From contig JAACJM010000039.1 in NCBI GenBank assembly GCA_013368315.1, positions 489,022 through 553,021 on the forward strand: 64,000 nt of DNA, written 5' to 3'. The position numbers and the translations under genes were made by a program. Below are positions 47,801-57,815 of the stretch, in pieces. The notes beneath the pieces were generated by a model. It was not told the DNA's origin, made no database searches, and saw only the letters and a list, made by a program, of their open reading frames with translations. Origin of the DNA: Tetrapyrgos nigripes (lineage: Eukaryota > Basidiomycota > Agaricomycetes > Agaricales > Campanellaceae). Within the stretch, counting starts at the first letter, position 1, and every line of letters starts with the position of its first letter.

Positions 47801-48322
47801 GACATCTTTCTTGTATATCCTTTTTGTAGTTTTTAAGTATTGGATTTTGTATTCCCTTATCTTGTAGCCTTTCTTGTAGCTACTTATGTAGCTTTATGTA
47901 TGTCTTAAATTATATGTATCCAGCCTTTTTATCCTGTTCCTCTGTGAGAATGCTAAGTTATTTTAAGCTTTTGAACTCATGAGTTACTCAGACGTTCGTT
48001 AGGGGTTGCTCTCTCTGTTCTGAGTAGCGTATTTACGACTTCTCGTTACACAGTGCCAAAGCAGGTGGAAGGACTGGTTGGTGAGTAGACCAGATGCTCT
48101 ATAACTTGTTTGAGAACATGTCCAACCTCTCAAACTTCTGCTCCGGAGTTCCTGACCTGCATCGAGTACGTTACCAACTGCATCTATGAGTGGGAATCAT
48201 GGAGCAATAGGGTCAATCTCTCCATATCCAAGATCTCCCTCAACAAGACATCCTGAACTGCAAGGAGTATTTCTTGGACAAGCTCCCAGCAGGCCATTGT
48301 TCATATCTTTCCATGATGGCTG
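47801..48322. other. Unassigned region
   Basis: T-rich sequence to about 47940 may be the 3' end of the preceding gene fragment. 48100-48320 has a weak plus-strand protein-like reading (LNCKEYFLDKLPAGHC) without known motif. Confidence 0.35.
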
Positions 48323-48746
48323 TGTCAAGGTTGCTGATACACTTGATTAACTACCCAAGTCACACAGTTCGAGGACAGATACAAAGAGATTGATTGAGAG
48401 ATAGAGATAAAGAGAAAGAGAAAGAGTAGGCTGACTAGGCTCTACACTGCATAGTATAGTACAGAGTGGAGATGAAGTGAACAAACTAAAGGACTAGCTA
48501 GAATGTCTAGTGGTTTATATAGAAGAACAATGAATAAGTGATAGGAGAAAGATAGGAGAAATAGTGGAGAAATGTATGGAATGGAAGATTGATTGACAGT
48601 TATTATAGAGTCTGACAGGTTCTATAAGGTTTGAAGTCAGTAATATAAGGTTTAAAAGGTTTATCAAGGAAATGCAATAGACGAATGATCAGAAAACGGG
48701 TTCAATAGTGTTAGAGGAGGACAAAGAACTGTAGCAGTTCGTGACA
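48323..48746 (-). repeat. 3' LTR of the second Ty3 copy
   Basis: It shares TGTCA/TGACA ends with the LTR at 5363-5895 and aligns with it in reverse. It is about 110 bases shorter because of internal gaps. Confidence 0.85.
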
Positions 48747-48759
48747 TTACCCCCTCTTT

Positions 48760-51425
48760 AAGCTGTGCTTTCACCTGGAGCACACATACTTCTCCAAATA
48801 TCTCATGCTAATTCCCATTGAATGTACTGTAGATCCTGTTCGTACCAGGTTTGGTGGACGATATGCATCTGGGTGATTATGATGGAAAGCTTCGATCATC
48901 TCCTTTAATTTTGTCAACCCTGATGCTGGTTCCCATGAATTCTCTGAGTCCGAGTAGTCTAGCCACTTGACCAAGTACTGTACTCCTTGATGATTTCTAG
49001 TTGGCTTTGAATCTAGAATTGCTTCAACATCATACTTGTTATCCTCTGGCAGTAAATCTGCCTTTGTATGGTAATAGTAATGAAGTGTGGAAGACTGGGT
49101 GAATGCACCAGATGTTTGGCAGTTTGAGCCAATAATTAACTTTGCTGATTATATCAGTGATTTGGTTTGCCAACTTAGCTTTTGGCGTCATTGTTTTCAA
49201 ATTCTTCCCATCTAACAGCACTTTATCTCCAACTTTGAACTTTACCCCTTCTTTTATGTGGTCCATATTCCCTCTCTTCATCAATTCTGCAGCAGTTGTC
49301 AGGCTTGCTTTCAACTCTTCCCGTAGTGCTTCTAAGTTCTGAAGGTGTTCTTCAACTTTTGGTATATGTGATGAAGGATTGATTGAGGGAAATAGTTGAG
49401 GAAGATATCCATGGAGTAATTCGAACAGTAATTTTCCAGTGGCAGAGTGGATTCGAGTATTATGGCAGAATTTGGCATATGGCAGATATTTGACCCAATC
49501 ATCTTGACAATAGTTACAGAAGGTTCATAAGTATTGTTCAAGTTCTTGATTGAACCTTTCTGTCTCGCCATCTGTTTGCAGATGATAAGCCATACTAAGA
49601 GCTGAGGTGATACCTAACTTAGCGTATATCCCTCTCATGACCTGACTTGCAAACTGTGGTCCTTGATCTGATATCATCTTGTCCCATAGACCATACCGTC
49701 GCCAAGTGTTATTGAACAAAATATCAATAGTACTGTCACTATCAATATCTTTTCAGCAGGGAGAAACGGCTACTGTTTTCATCAACCAGTCTACTGTTAT
49801 GTGAATTGCGTTGAAGCCATCGCATTCTGGAAGATCTGTGATAAAATTGGGTCGTTCTGGAACATCATTTCGGATTAATGGTACATGTGTTGGATGGTTT
49901 TGTGCCTTGGTCAATTGACAGGTAGCGCATCCTTCAACATAATTGTGAACAAATACTAACATACCAGGCCACCAAAATTCTCTACTAACTAGTTCATAGG
50001 TCTTGAACCAGCCTGGGTGTCCCACAGTGAGACTATTGTGATGCATTTTGACTATGTCTCTATGTAATTGGTCGTCATAGGGGATGTAGGCTTTGCCTCA
50101 GAATAAAATAATCCCATCTTCATAATTCCATTCCTGTAAGTTCTTGACCAGCAAGCATGGACCATTGTTTAAGATGACTTCGAGAGCACTCACAACTTCC
50201 TTGTCTTTTTTCAGACATTCTTTGATTCATCTTCTCAATTCGGCATCTCCAATTGCAACCACTGTCCTCGGTCTTGTAGCTTGAATTCTGAAGAACTTGG
50301 GGTCTAGTAACACTCTATCCTTATTGTTGTCTTCGACCCCCTCTTTATGATCTGGCCTTCAAGAAAGAGGGTCACTTCGATTAAGACTTCCGGGTTTATG
50401 GATAAGGATGAAGTCGAATCTGGTAAGAAACAGAGCCATCCTTGCTTGTTGTCGGCTAAGTTTCTGAGAGGTGGTGAAGTACTCCAGATTTTTGTGGTTG
50501 GTGAGGATCTCAATAGTATGTGATGCACCTTCAAGGTAATGTTGCCAAGCCTCCAATGCCGGTATGATTGCTAACAACTCTTTATTGTGAATATCATAGT
50601 TTCATTCAGTCTCAGATAAGGATTTCGATAGGTAAGCGACTGGATGCCACTTGTCGTCTGATCCTTTCTGTGATAAAATACCTCTTGTGGCATAATCGGA
50701 AGCATCTACTTCTACTTGATATGATTTAGAATGATCCGGCATTAAAAGGACTGGTGAAGAAGTAAACACATCTTTGAGTGCCTGAAAGGCTTCTTCTGTA
50801 TTGATAGACCATCTCCAAGGTTCATCTTTCTTTGTAAGATCAAAAAGCAGTCGAGCGACCTTAGAGAAGTCATGTATAAAGTGACGACAGAAGTTTCTGA
50901 ATCCTAAGAATGATTGAACATCTTTGATGTTTCATGGTGCTGGCCATTCAGTAATGCCTTTGACTTTGACAGGATCCATCACCAATGTATTGTGAGAGAC
51001 AATGAGACCTAGGAATTCTACTGAGCTGGCTTCGAAGGTACACTTCTCTGGTTTGGCATAAAGGTCGTTCTCCTGAAGTCATGCGAGTACTTGTTTGACC
51101 ATTTGTTGATGTTCTTCTAAATTTTTCATAAAAATCAAGATGTTGTCCATATAGATAACCACTTTTCCTGAATCAATGAGGTCCTTGAAGAGAGTATTCA
51201 TCATTGCCTGAAACGTCGCAGGGGAGTTCATAAGACCAAAGAACATCACTGTTGGTTCAAAAAGTCCCCTATTTGTCTTGAATGCCCCTTTATCTATACA
51301 TTATTATATCCCCATTGAAGATCAATTTTTGAAAAGACTTGTGCTCCCTTGAGTTTGTCTACTAGCTCTGATATGAGTAGTAAAGGGTATTCATTCTTTA
51401 TAGTCCCTTTGTTCAATGTTTGGTA
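48760..51425 (-). pseudogene. Pol (RT, RNase H, integrase, chromodomain), multiple stops
   Basis: RT motifs include the WGYNN box near 51290, VIYMDNILIF at about 51140-51165 (the usual YxDD reads YMDN) and EFLG near 51010. RNase H shows KELLAIIPALEAWQHYLEG at 50520-50577 and TNHKNLEYF. Integrase has MHHNSLTVGHPG and FWWPGM (50046-49960), C..CQLTKAQNHP, ITVDW, MISDQGPQF and DGETERFNQELEQYL (49753-49530). A frame at 49314-49039 carries the GVKFKVGDKVLLDGKN module, and the chromodomain reads VKWLDYSDSENSWEP at 48974-48930. Frameshifts and stops break it. RNase H and integrase are far better preserved than in the first copy. Confidence 0.88.
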
Positions 51426-51439
51426 GTCCTGTACAGGGT

Positions 51440-52460
51440 GTAGTTTCACTTGTATCTGCTACTTTGATGTATCACAAAGTACAGTTTAGCATATTTGTTG
51501 ATGCATCACAGAGTTAAAAATCACTCTGGGCCTATATCTGGCAGAAATTAACTACACCTATATCTGGCCATAAGAGGCTGCTTAGCACATCCACACTAGG
51601 TCAAATTGGGCAGGGGCCAGGTGGCTTAAGAAAATAGGCTAAGCCAGATTAGGCAGAGGAGTGTGCTAAACCAAATCAGGATAGTACAGCCCTCTTTGAA
51701 AAATACTCATTCAGGGGACAGTGGCAAATGTCAAATTATGCCCTATACCAAATCAGGATAACACAATCATTGCTTACCCACCCCGCCCTCTTCAAAAATA
51801 CTTATTCAGAAAGCAGTGGGAAATTCAAATTATTCCCCGGCACCCGCCATTGCTGTCAGCGGACCTCCGCTTGGTGTCAGCAGCAGTGATCGCACATGAA
51901 ACCGCATTGCCATATGAGCAGAGAAAAATCAATAAAATACAGGAAAAATACATTATCGAGAGTGTTTCGATTAATTACCGCCCCTCAGTTGGTACATGTT
52001 TCCCTGAAAATTTGAGGGGGTTGGGGTTAACCAAATCAGGATATTCTGACTGTCTCCGCTTACCCCATCCCTAGTCAGATAGTACTTCTTTGGAAGGGGG
52101 GCCAATATTGAATTATTCTCCAGCGTCAGGACAGTGATCATGCCAATGTGGCTAAAAAATCAGGGGCTAACCCAAATCAGGATGATACATAAAACCTGCC
52201 TGCCTACCCTGCCCTCTTATTCAATACTTATTCGGAAAACTGTGGCAAACATCATATTATTTTCTGGCACTGGTCATCACTGTCAGCGGACCTCCGCTAG
52301 TTGTCAATGACAGTAATCACACATGAAAAGGCATTGCCTGCAATGTGGTCCAGAAAAACCGAAAAAATACAGGAAAAAATACTTCATTCAGGTAGACCAT
52401 TTTGGTATCCATTGCCGCCCCTGCTTGATACATATTGCCCTAGCGATGCCCAAAAATCGA
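51440..52460. repeat. Imperfect tandem repeats of about 300-400 bases beside the KDZ gene
   Basis: Three decayed units share AACCAAATCAGGATA, CCCTCTT followed by AATACTTATTC, CAGTGGCAAA, GCTGTCAGCGGACCTCCGCT, and ACATGAAACCGCATTGCC with AATACAGGAAAAAATAC. They lie just past the 3' end of the KDZ transposase gene and may be the subterminal region of that transposon. Confidence 0.65.
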
Positions 52461-52648
52461 AATAATTAGAATGCTAACAACGAAATTGGTGAAACACAGG
52501 AAAAAAACACCCTATATACATAGTACCTAACAGCATCCTTTACAGTACCTTATTGATGCATTCCCTGTACATACACAAATGCTGAAATAATTTAGAAGTT
52601 TTAAAAGCCGAGAAAAGATTTAAGATTTACCTTGATAGCTAGAGCTCT

Positions 52649-55600
52649 CTACACAACCTCCTCTTTCCCATCTTTTTCTGTATCCTCTGCCTCATTTTGA
52701 TCCTCCTCCTCACAGTCACTATCACTCTCATTATCCTCTTCTTCATCTGCATCATTTTCTTCCCATGCCATCAAAAGAGGTTGCATCCAGATTGAGTGAA
52801 ATGCAATAACCAGACGGCAATAGAGATTTGCCTGCTTAGCAGCATATGCAGACAGCCCCTCCAATACCCCAGCCTCCATCCCTTCCTCTTTTTTTCCCTT
52901 CTCCTTAGAATCCTTCCACTGCTTCTCCTTCCACTCTAGGTACTCGACAGTCCTCTGCATCTCCTCCTTCAATAACATAACCTCTTCAGTCACTCGTTTA
53001 GTCCGTGCTCGACTCCGACACCACTCGGAACAGCACACCTGGTTACCATCATCTGCGCTATCACTCATGCTTAACCCCGGTCCAGACGTCCAAATCCAAG
53101 ATGTCTGTTTGCGAGTTTCCCCTGTACCATCTTGAGAAATATCTTCTCACTGTGTGACATGTCGTTCGGACCGTACCTCAGTCCACAATAATATGTCATC
53201 TCCATTTTCGTCCTCAGTTCTACCTTGCCCCACTTCTGGCCCTTCTGTTGGCTCCCAACTATCTTCATTAATTCCCCTTCTACCCGCCCCTTTCTTAAAC
53301 CGAGCTTGATCTCAGTATGATCTGACATCCTCATCTCTCAACTCTGGTAACTCTTTCTCCCAATCCCCCTCTCCTATGAGCCTTTTCTTGGCCTCTCTAG
53401 CGAGACGATAACGATTTGCGCTTCTCTCAGTCAATTATCGCCCGAGATTGTAGACCTGGCCATTGGCCTGCAATATTTGCGTTCTTGAATAGAACCATTC
53501 AACTTTTAACCCAAAGAGTGTGCCGGAGTGACTGAATTGCATCGCCACACTGTGCTGTACGCAAGCGATCTTCGATCTCTGGCAAGCCCTCCATGCAGAC
53601 AGAGTGCCAAATATGAGCGGGAACTGAAGAAGGTAGCCAAAGTTTGACATCCTCCAGGTTTGTGACATCAGCAGACACTCCCTCCAACTCCTCTTCATCG
53701 TCCATTAGCATTTGCAGCAATCCCGGCATATAGATTGCTCTCAAATGCTCATAAGATCCCAATTTCTGCCGTAGGGGGTTCCTCTGCTCCTCCACAGCAG
53801 CATTTTGACAATCTTGATGTCTTCCACTTGAATGATCATGTCTGGCAGCGTGAGACTTCTTGATAAGTTCCTGAAGATCCATACTTTCTCAGGGTCAGTG
53901 ATAAACACACTCAATCAGGATAGCTGACTTACCAAAGTTGTTCCAGCTCTAAACCCATCGCAATGAACCCAGCAGCAGATATAACATTCCATCTGGCACC
54001 TCCATTGCTTCTGTGAGCCTTGTCTTCTGCCTCCAGTTCTAGTAACGCTTCTTCTTCACCCATAACTGTATATAAAATAAGTTAGTCGCAATTTCAATAG
54101 TGAGTGGCAACTTCAATTGACTTGTAGTGCCACTGACTTACATTCATTTACAACAGTGAATGGATTTTTGACATCCTCTTTTGGGAAGGGGCGTTCTCCC
54201 ACGTCTCACATAAAATCTCCCACTCATCTGTCAAGTCCTTCGGAAGCCGAGCAGTCCAGCCATCGTGGGCTTCATTCTGAATGTTTCGTTCAGCAACAGC
54301 AGCTCTGTACTTCCTCATTAGTGTATGTCCTGTAGTAAGTACTTGGTTAGCATAGAATAAATGAGAATCAATCTCACTCACTCATAGAGATCATCTTAGA
54401 CCAGTTCCAGGCTGTGAAATGGTCATCAATGATATCTTGTGCTTTGTACTATACCCAACTGCATTGTGGGCAGCCCAGATCTGCTGTTACCGACTCCTTT
54501 AATCAAATTGAATGAAAACATCTCGTGCTTTACCTGGAGATGTGCTGGTTCGTGAAATTTACTGACAGCGGGATCCACCAAAGACTCTTCAAGTACGGGT
54601 ATAATTTCTGGAGGCCACCTCTCATTAATCCTCTTGAAAAGATTTACGAACCATTGACATGCGATGTCATAGCTAATGAGGAGGCAAAGCATCATAGTGA
54701 ATGTTTTAAGTAAATAACCGAAGATATAGTCCATGGCTGCATATCTGGGTACATAGAATTTAGAGTGAGTTATGTGAATATATTTACCAGGCACTGTTTG
54801 ACTGACCGTTCCCCTTTTTGTATATTTCCGGTTCCATTGGGCATCAACATCTCAGATCTGATGCACAAAACGCTGCCCACTCCCATGCAACACAATCCCC
54901 GTGAAAATCAAGTTGTGAAACCAACACATGTGCTAATCTGAAGAAAGAAGAATTATTAGAATAACTATTATATAACATGCCTCAAAAGTTTTTAAAAAAA
55001 ATGACATTCTCTAATAGATGCCGATACCAAAACCAGGATCCTGCTGATTTTTTAGCTTGAAGTTGGCATCCATACCAACATTACATGTACAGAACCTATC
55101 ATCTACATAGTAAGTACTAGAAAAGCAACGAAGAAGTGTCTGTAAACACATACCATAGCTCCACTGGGATCTCAGTCAACTCCTTTGGTGCGTTAATACT
55201 GGGATACAGACATGATGGACAGCGAACGGTTAATTCACCATCACGAGTGTTCTCAACACGCTCCGGGTCAGGGTTGTGAGCACGACCTCGCTTTAGGAGC
55301 TTTAAATGATGCCACTGATGAGTCATGCATTTGAGAGGACCATAATGAGACTTGGGAATTTCCAGGCCAGTCAAGTGTCCGGTAGAAATCGTAAGATCTT
55401 TGATGGCAAGGTGATGAAGGAGATTCAGTAAAGGAAAAGTGGCTGCGGTCTTGGGAATTTCATGTGTTGAGGGGTAGATACCCCGCTGCAGGAGTTGGAT
55501 AGCTGGAGGAGATGCATGAGGACAGTCACAAAACAACACATTGACCTCGTGGATGCCGTTGGTGTGAAGAATCTGCAAATTTAAGGCAATACATGCCAAG

Positions 55601-56347
55601 GTGACCAAGTTGGAGTGTAAGCCCTAGTTTGGCAAGACTAGTCTTCTCGAAATGTGTTCCATTCCACTTCTACATACACAATAAGCATACAATGTGTGAT
55701 AAGAAAACTAAAACTCACCAAGACATGATGGAATGGATTGTGTGAATGCCGACGTACACAACACGCCACACAGGTGAGATCTGGTATGGCACAGTCTATG
55801 CACCGAATTTCCCCATCCATTGGCGAATTCTTCTTACGGGCCAGGCAATCCATACAGGTTTTGTGCTCTCTCGCATCCCCTCATCTATCCCAGCGAATAA
55901 TCTCGTCCAGGTACTGCTGCCAATGCCTTTCCTTCCATACCAAGTTCACACGCCGCTGCAAGATAATATATTATTTAGCATAGAACACAATAAAGGGAGC
56001 TGAGCACGTCTCTTTTTCGGTAACTCGACATTAATAACATTATCTGATCCAACCTCAAATATCTCCCTATCCACCTCAGCATCAACCCAAAGATCATTAT
56101 CTTCAAGTGCGAGTGTATCATCATCTTGAGGGCCCCATGTACTTCTTATTGGAGTCCAAGACGTCCCTTTTTGAGGAGAGCAAGGTGCAGTGATTATCTG
56201 CCCACGTGAACCCAGCTGAGAGCTTCGAGTGTTGACAGTGTTATAGTCTTCCTGGTCCTCCACCCGATCTTGATAGCTGTGCTTTGAAGGACGACCCCAA
56301 CCTCTACCCCAACCTTGACCTCTTCCCTGGAGTAGGCCTCTGATCAT
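52649..56347 (-). pseudogene. KDZ transposase with CxC2-type cysteine cluster, at least one internal stop
   Basis: A minus-strand gene with many short introns. The likely Met is at 56347, followed by a Gly/Arg-rich and acidic N-terminus. At 55853-55718 a cysteine cluster (CMDC, RCIDC, CVACCVRRH, H..PFHH) matches the CxC2 domain of KDZ transposases. TNGIHEVNVLFCDC and ELTVRCPSCLYP follow (55580-55170), then CTCNVGMDANFKLK near 55095, STCVGF and GERYAAMDYIF, ISYDIACQW at about 54670, KFHEPAHLQVKHEMFSFN at about 54540, and RDTLDDHF/WNW-type IIDDHFTAWNW near 54410. The C-terminus (53068-52649) has CCSEWCRSRARTKRVTEEVMLLKEEM and an acidic tail. A TGA at 55881-55883, a frameshift near 55585 and loss of the usual acidic DGE motif after GVG near 54490 indicate an inactive copy. 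KDZ elements are known from agaricomycetes. Confidence 0.85.
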
Positions 56348-56349
56348 GA

Positions 56350-56930
56350 TGGGCAGAAATGATTGGTACTTTGAGCCAGTTTTTTGGAATTTGGGATCGT
56401 GGAGCTTCCCATATCCCCGGGGGCATCGGTTATGACAACACAATTGAAATTATCGCATGTCAACTTCGATTTCAATGCCTCATGTTGTCCGTGCCTCACG
56501 TTGACTTCAACACTTCAAAACCCAGCACTTCAACCTATTCCATGTCTTTGGACACATTGGTCGACACTGAAAAGCTACTCGATTCCAGTGAGGATGCTTG
56601 ACTGATAAGTGAATACCTCGATTCTGCTGAACCAAGGTACCTGGGGGGCTCCAAGATCTTTTGTATTCAATCCAAGCAGAAGAATGCATTGCAAAAAAGA
56701 TCGCTGCTGAAAGAGATGGCAAGGAAGATGGGTATGTTTACACCAGCTTTTATTGAACTCATTACTCATCTAATATTTCCTGCAGCACACTTGAAGAATG
56801 GGTCAAACCTCTTTTTAAGTATCTTGTTGGCGCAGATACAGTTGGTGGAAAAGACAATTGTACTAAGGATGATAGTACTAAGTAGTATAATATCTTATTT
56901 TGCGTAGACAAATATAAACACTCGGACAGC
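56350..56930. other. Region upstream of the KDZ gene, no clear gene
   Basis: Short frames on both strands lack motifs. On the plus strand 56560-56780 has exon-like traces ending in a TTCCTGCAG acceptor. No inverted repeat matching the other flank of the KDZ gene was found by eye. Confidence 0.35.
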
Positions 56931-56932
56931 GT

Positions 56933-57812
56933 TATACATCCACCTGGTACTGAAGACAACCAAGAGTGTGTAAAGACACCAATTCTTGCTTCCCCAACAA
57001 TGCAGCACAATGAATGTCCTCCACATTTTGCAATAACCTCAATAAGTCTTGTATAAGCGTGTCAACCTCTTTATACTCCGAAGTGTATCCAAGCTCCCCC
57101 AGGATCTTGTTACTCTGGGATTGTAGCAATGAGATGATGTCATTGAGAGTGGATATTGTGTTGTGGAGAGCTGGGATTTCTGTTGAACCATGTTGTACGT
57201 TATCGAGGACATAAGTGTAGAGTGACTCAAAGTATGCTTGAGGAGATGGCGTTATGTGTATGTGGATAAAGTGGTCATAGTGCATACGAGCCTGTCTGAC
57301 AATACCTTCAAAATAGATTCTGGAAAATAAGGATTCGTTGAGAGAGAGATAGAAGGAGACATAAGGGATACACACTGAGACTGACGTCCCTCATTACTCC
57401 TGTCCCTCTCCTGGTTTTCTCTCTTTTCTGCCTGCTCCCGATAAATTTTTTCACTGTTAAACTAGATCAAATGGTACCTAAGTGTTAATTACAGAAAAAA
57501 TACCTTTTGGCCTCTTCCACGCAACGTTGTTTTTGATACTGCTCCCGTCTCTCTTTCTTGATGCGCTCTGCATGTCTGAAGAAGAGAACGGCACATATTT
57601 AGGACGTACAAGCCTGAAATAAGGAGATACATACTTTCTGTAATGCCTGGCACTCTTGCTTCTGTTTGCAAGAAGAATTTCACCTTTGGTGTGGTAAAGC
57701 TTTTGTCGAGGTATGGAAGTTGCAGTTAAAGTTATTGATAAGTCTCATACCATACTTGGTTCTTCTGACTTTTTCAAAAACCTGTTTCACATCACAAATT
57801 TTTTAATAAAGC
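56933..57812 (-). CDS. 3' part of an intron-containing coiled-coil gene, unknown
   Basis: A minus-strand gene with clear short introns. The exon YHTKGEILLANRSKSARHYRK leads to a GTATGT donor near 57631; after TTCTTCAG comes HAERIKKERREQYQKQRC, then EKIYREQAEKRENQERDRSNEGRQ, an intron ending CTTATTTTCCAG near 57320, and a long terminal exon (57319-56933). That exon has FEGIVRQARMHYDHFI, FESLYTYVLDNVQ and a helical Leu/Ile/Asp-rich stretch ending at VDV and a stop. The charged part predicts a coiled coil. The Pogo element at 57816 lies just upstream of the visible first exon. I do not recognise the family, and no stops were seen. Confidence 0.5.
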
Positions 57813-57815
57813 ATA

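Larger units (their letters stand above)
48323..51430 (-). mobile_element. Ty3 chromodomain element, second copy, truncated in RT
   Basis: On the minus strand it contains RT from the [30 protein letters not shown] motif, then RNase H, integrase, chromodomain and 3' LTR. It is the same family as 1-5895. Gag, protease and the RT start are missing beyond about 51430, where unrelated tandem repeats begin. Confidence 0.88.
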
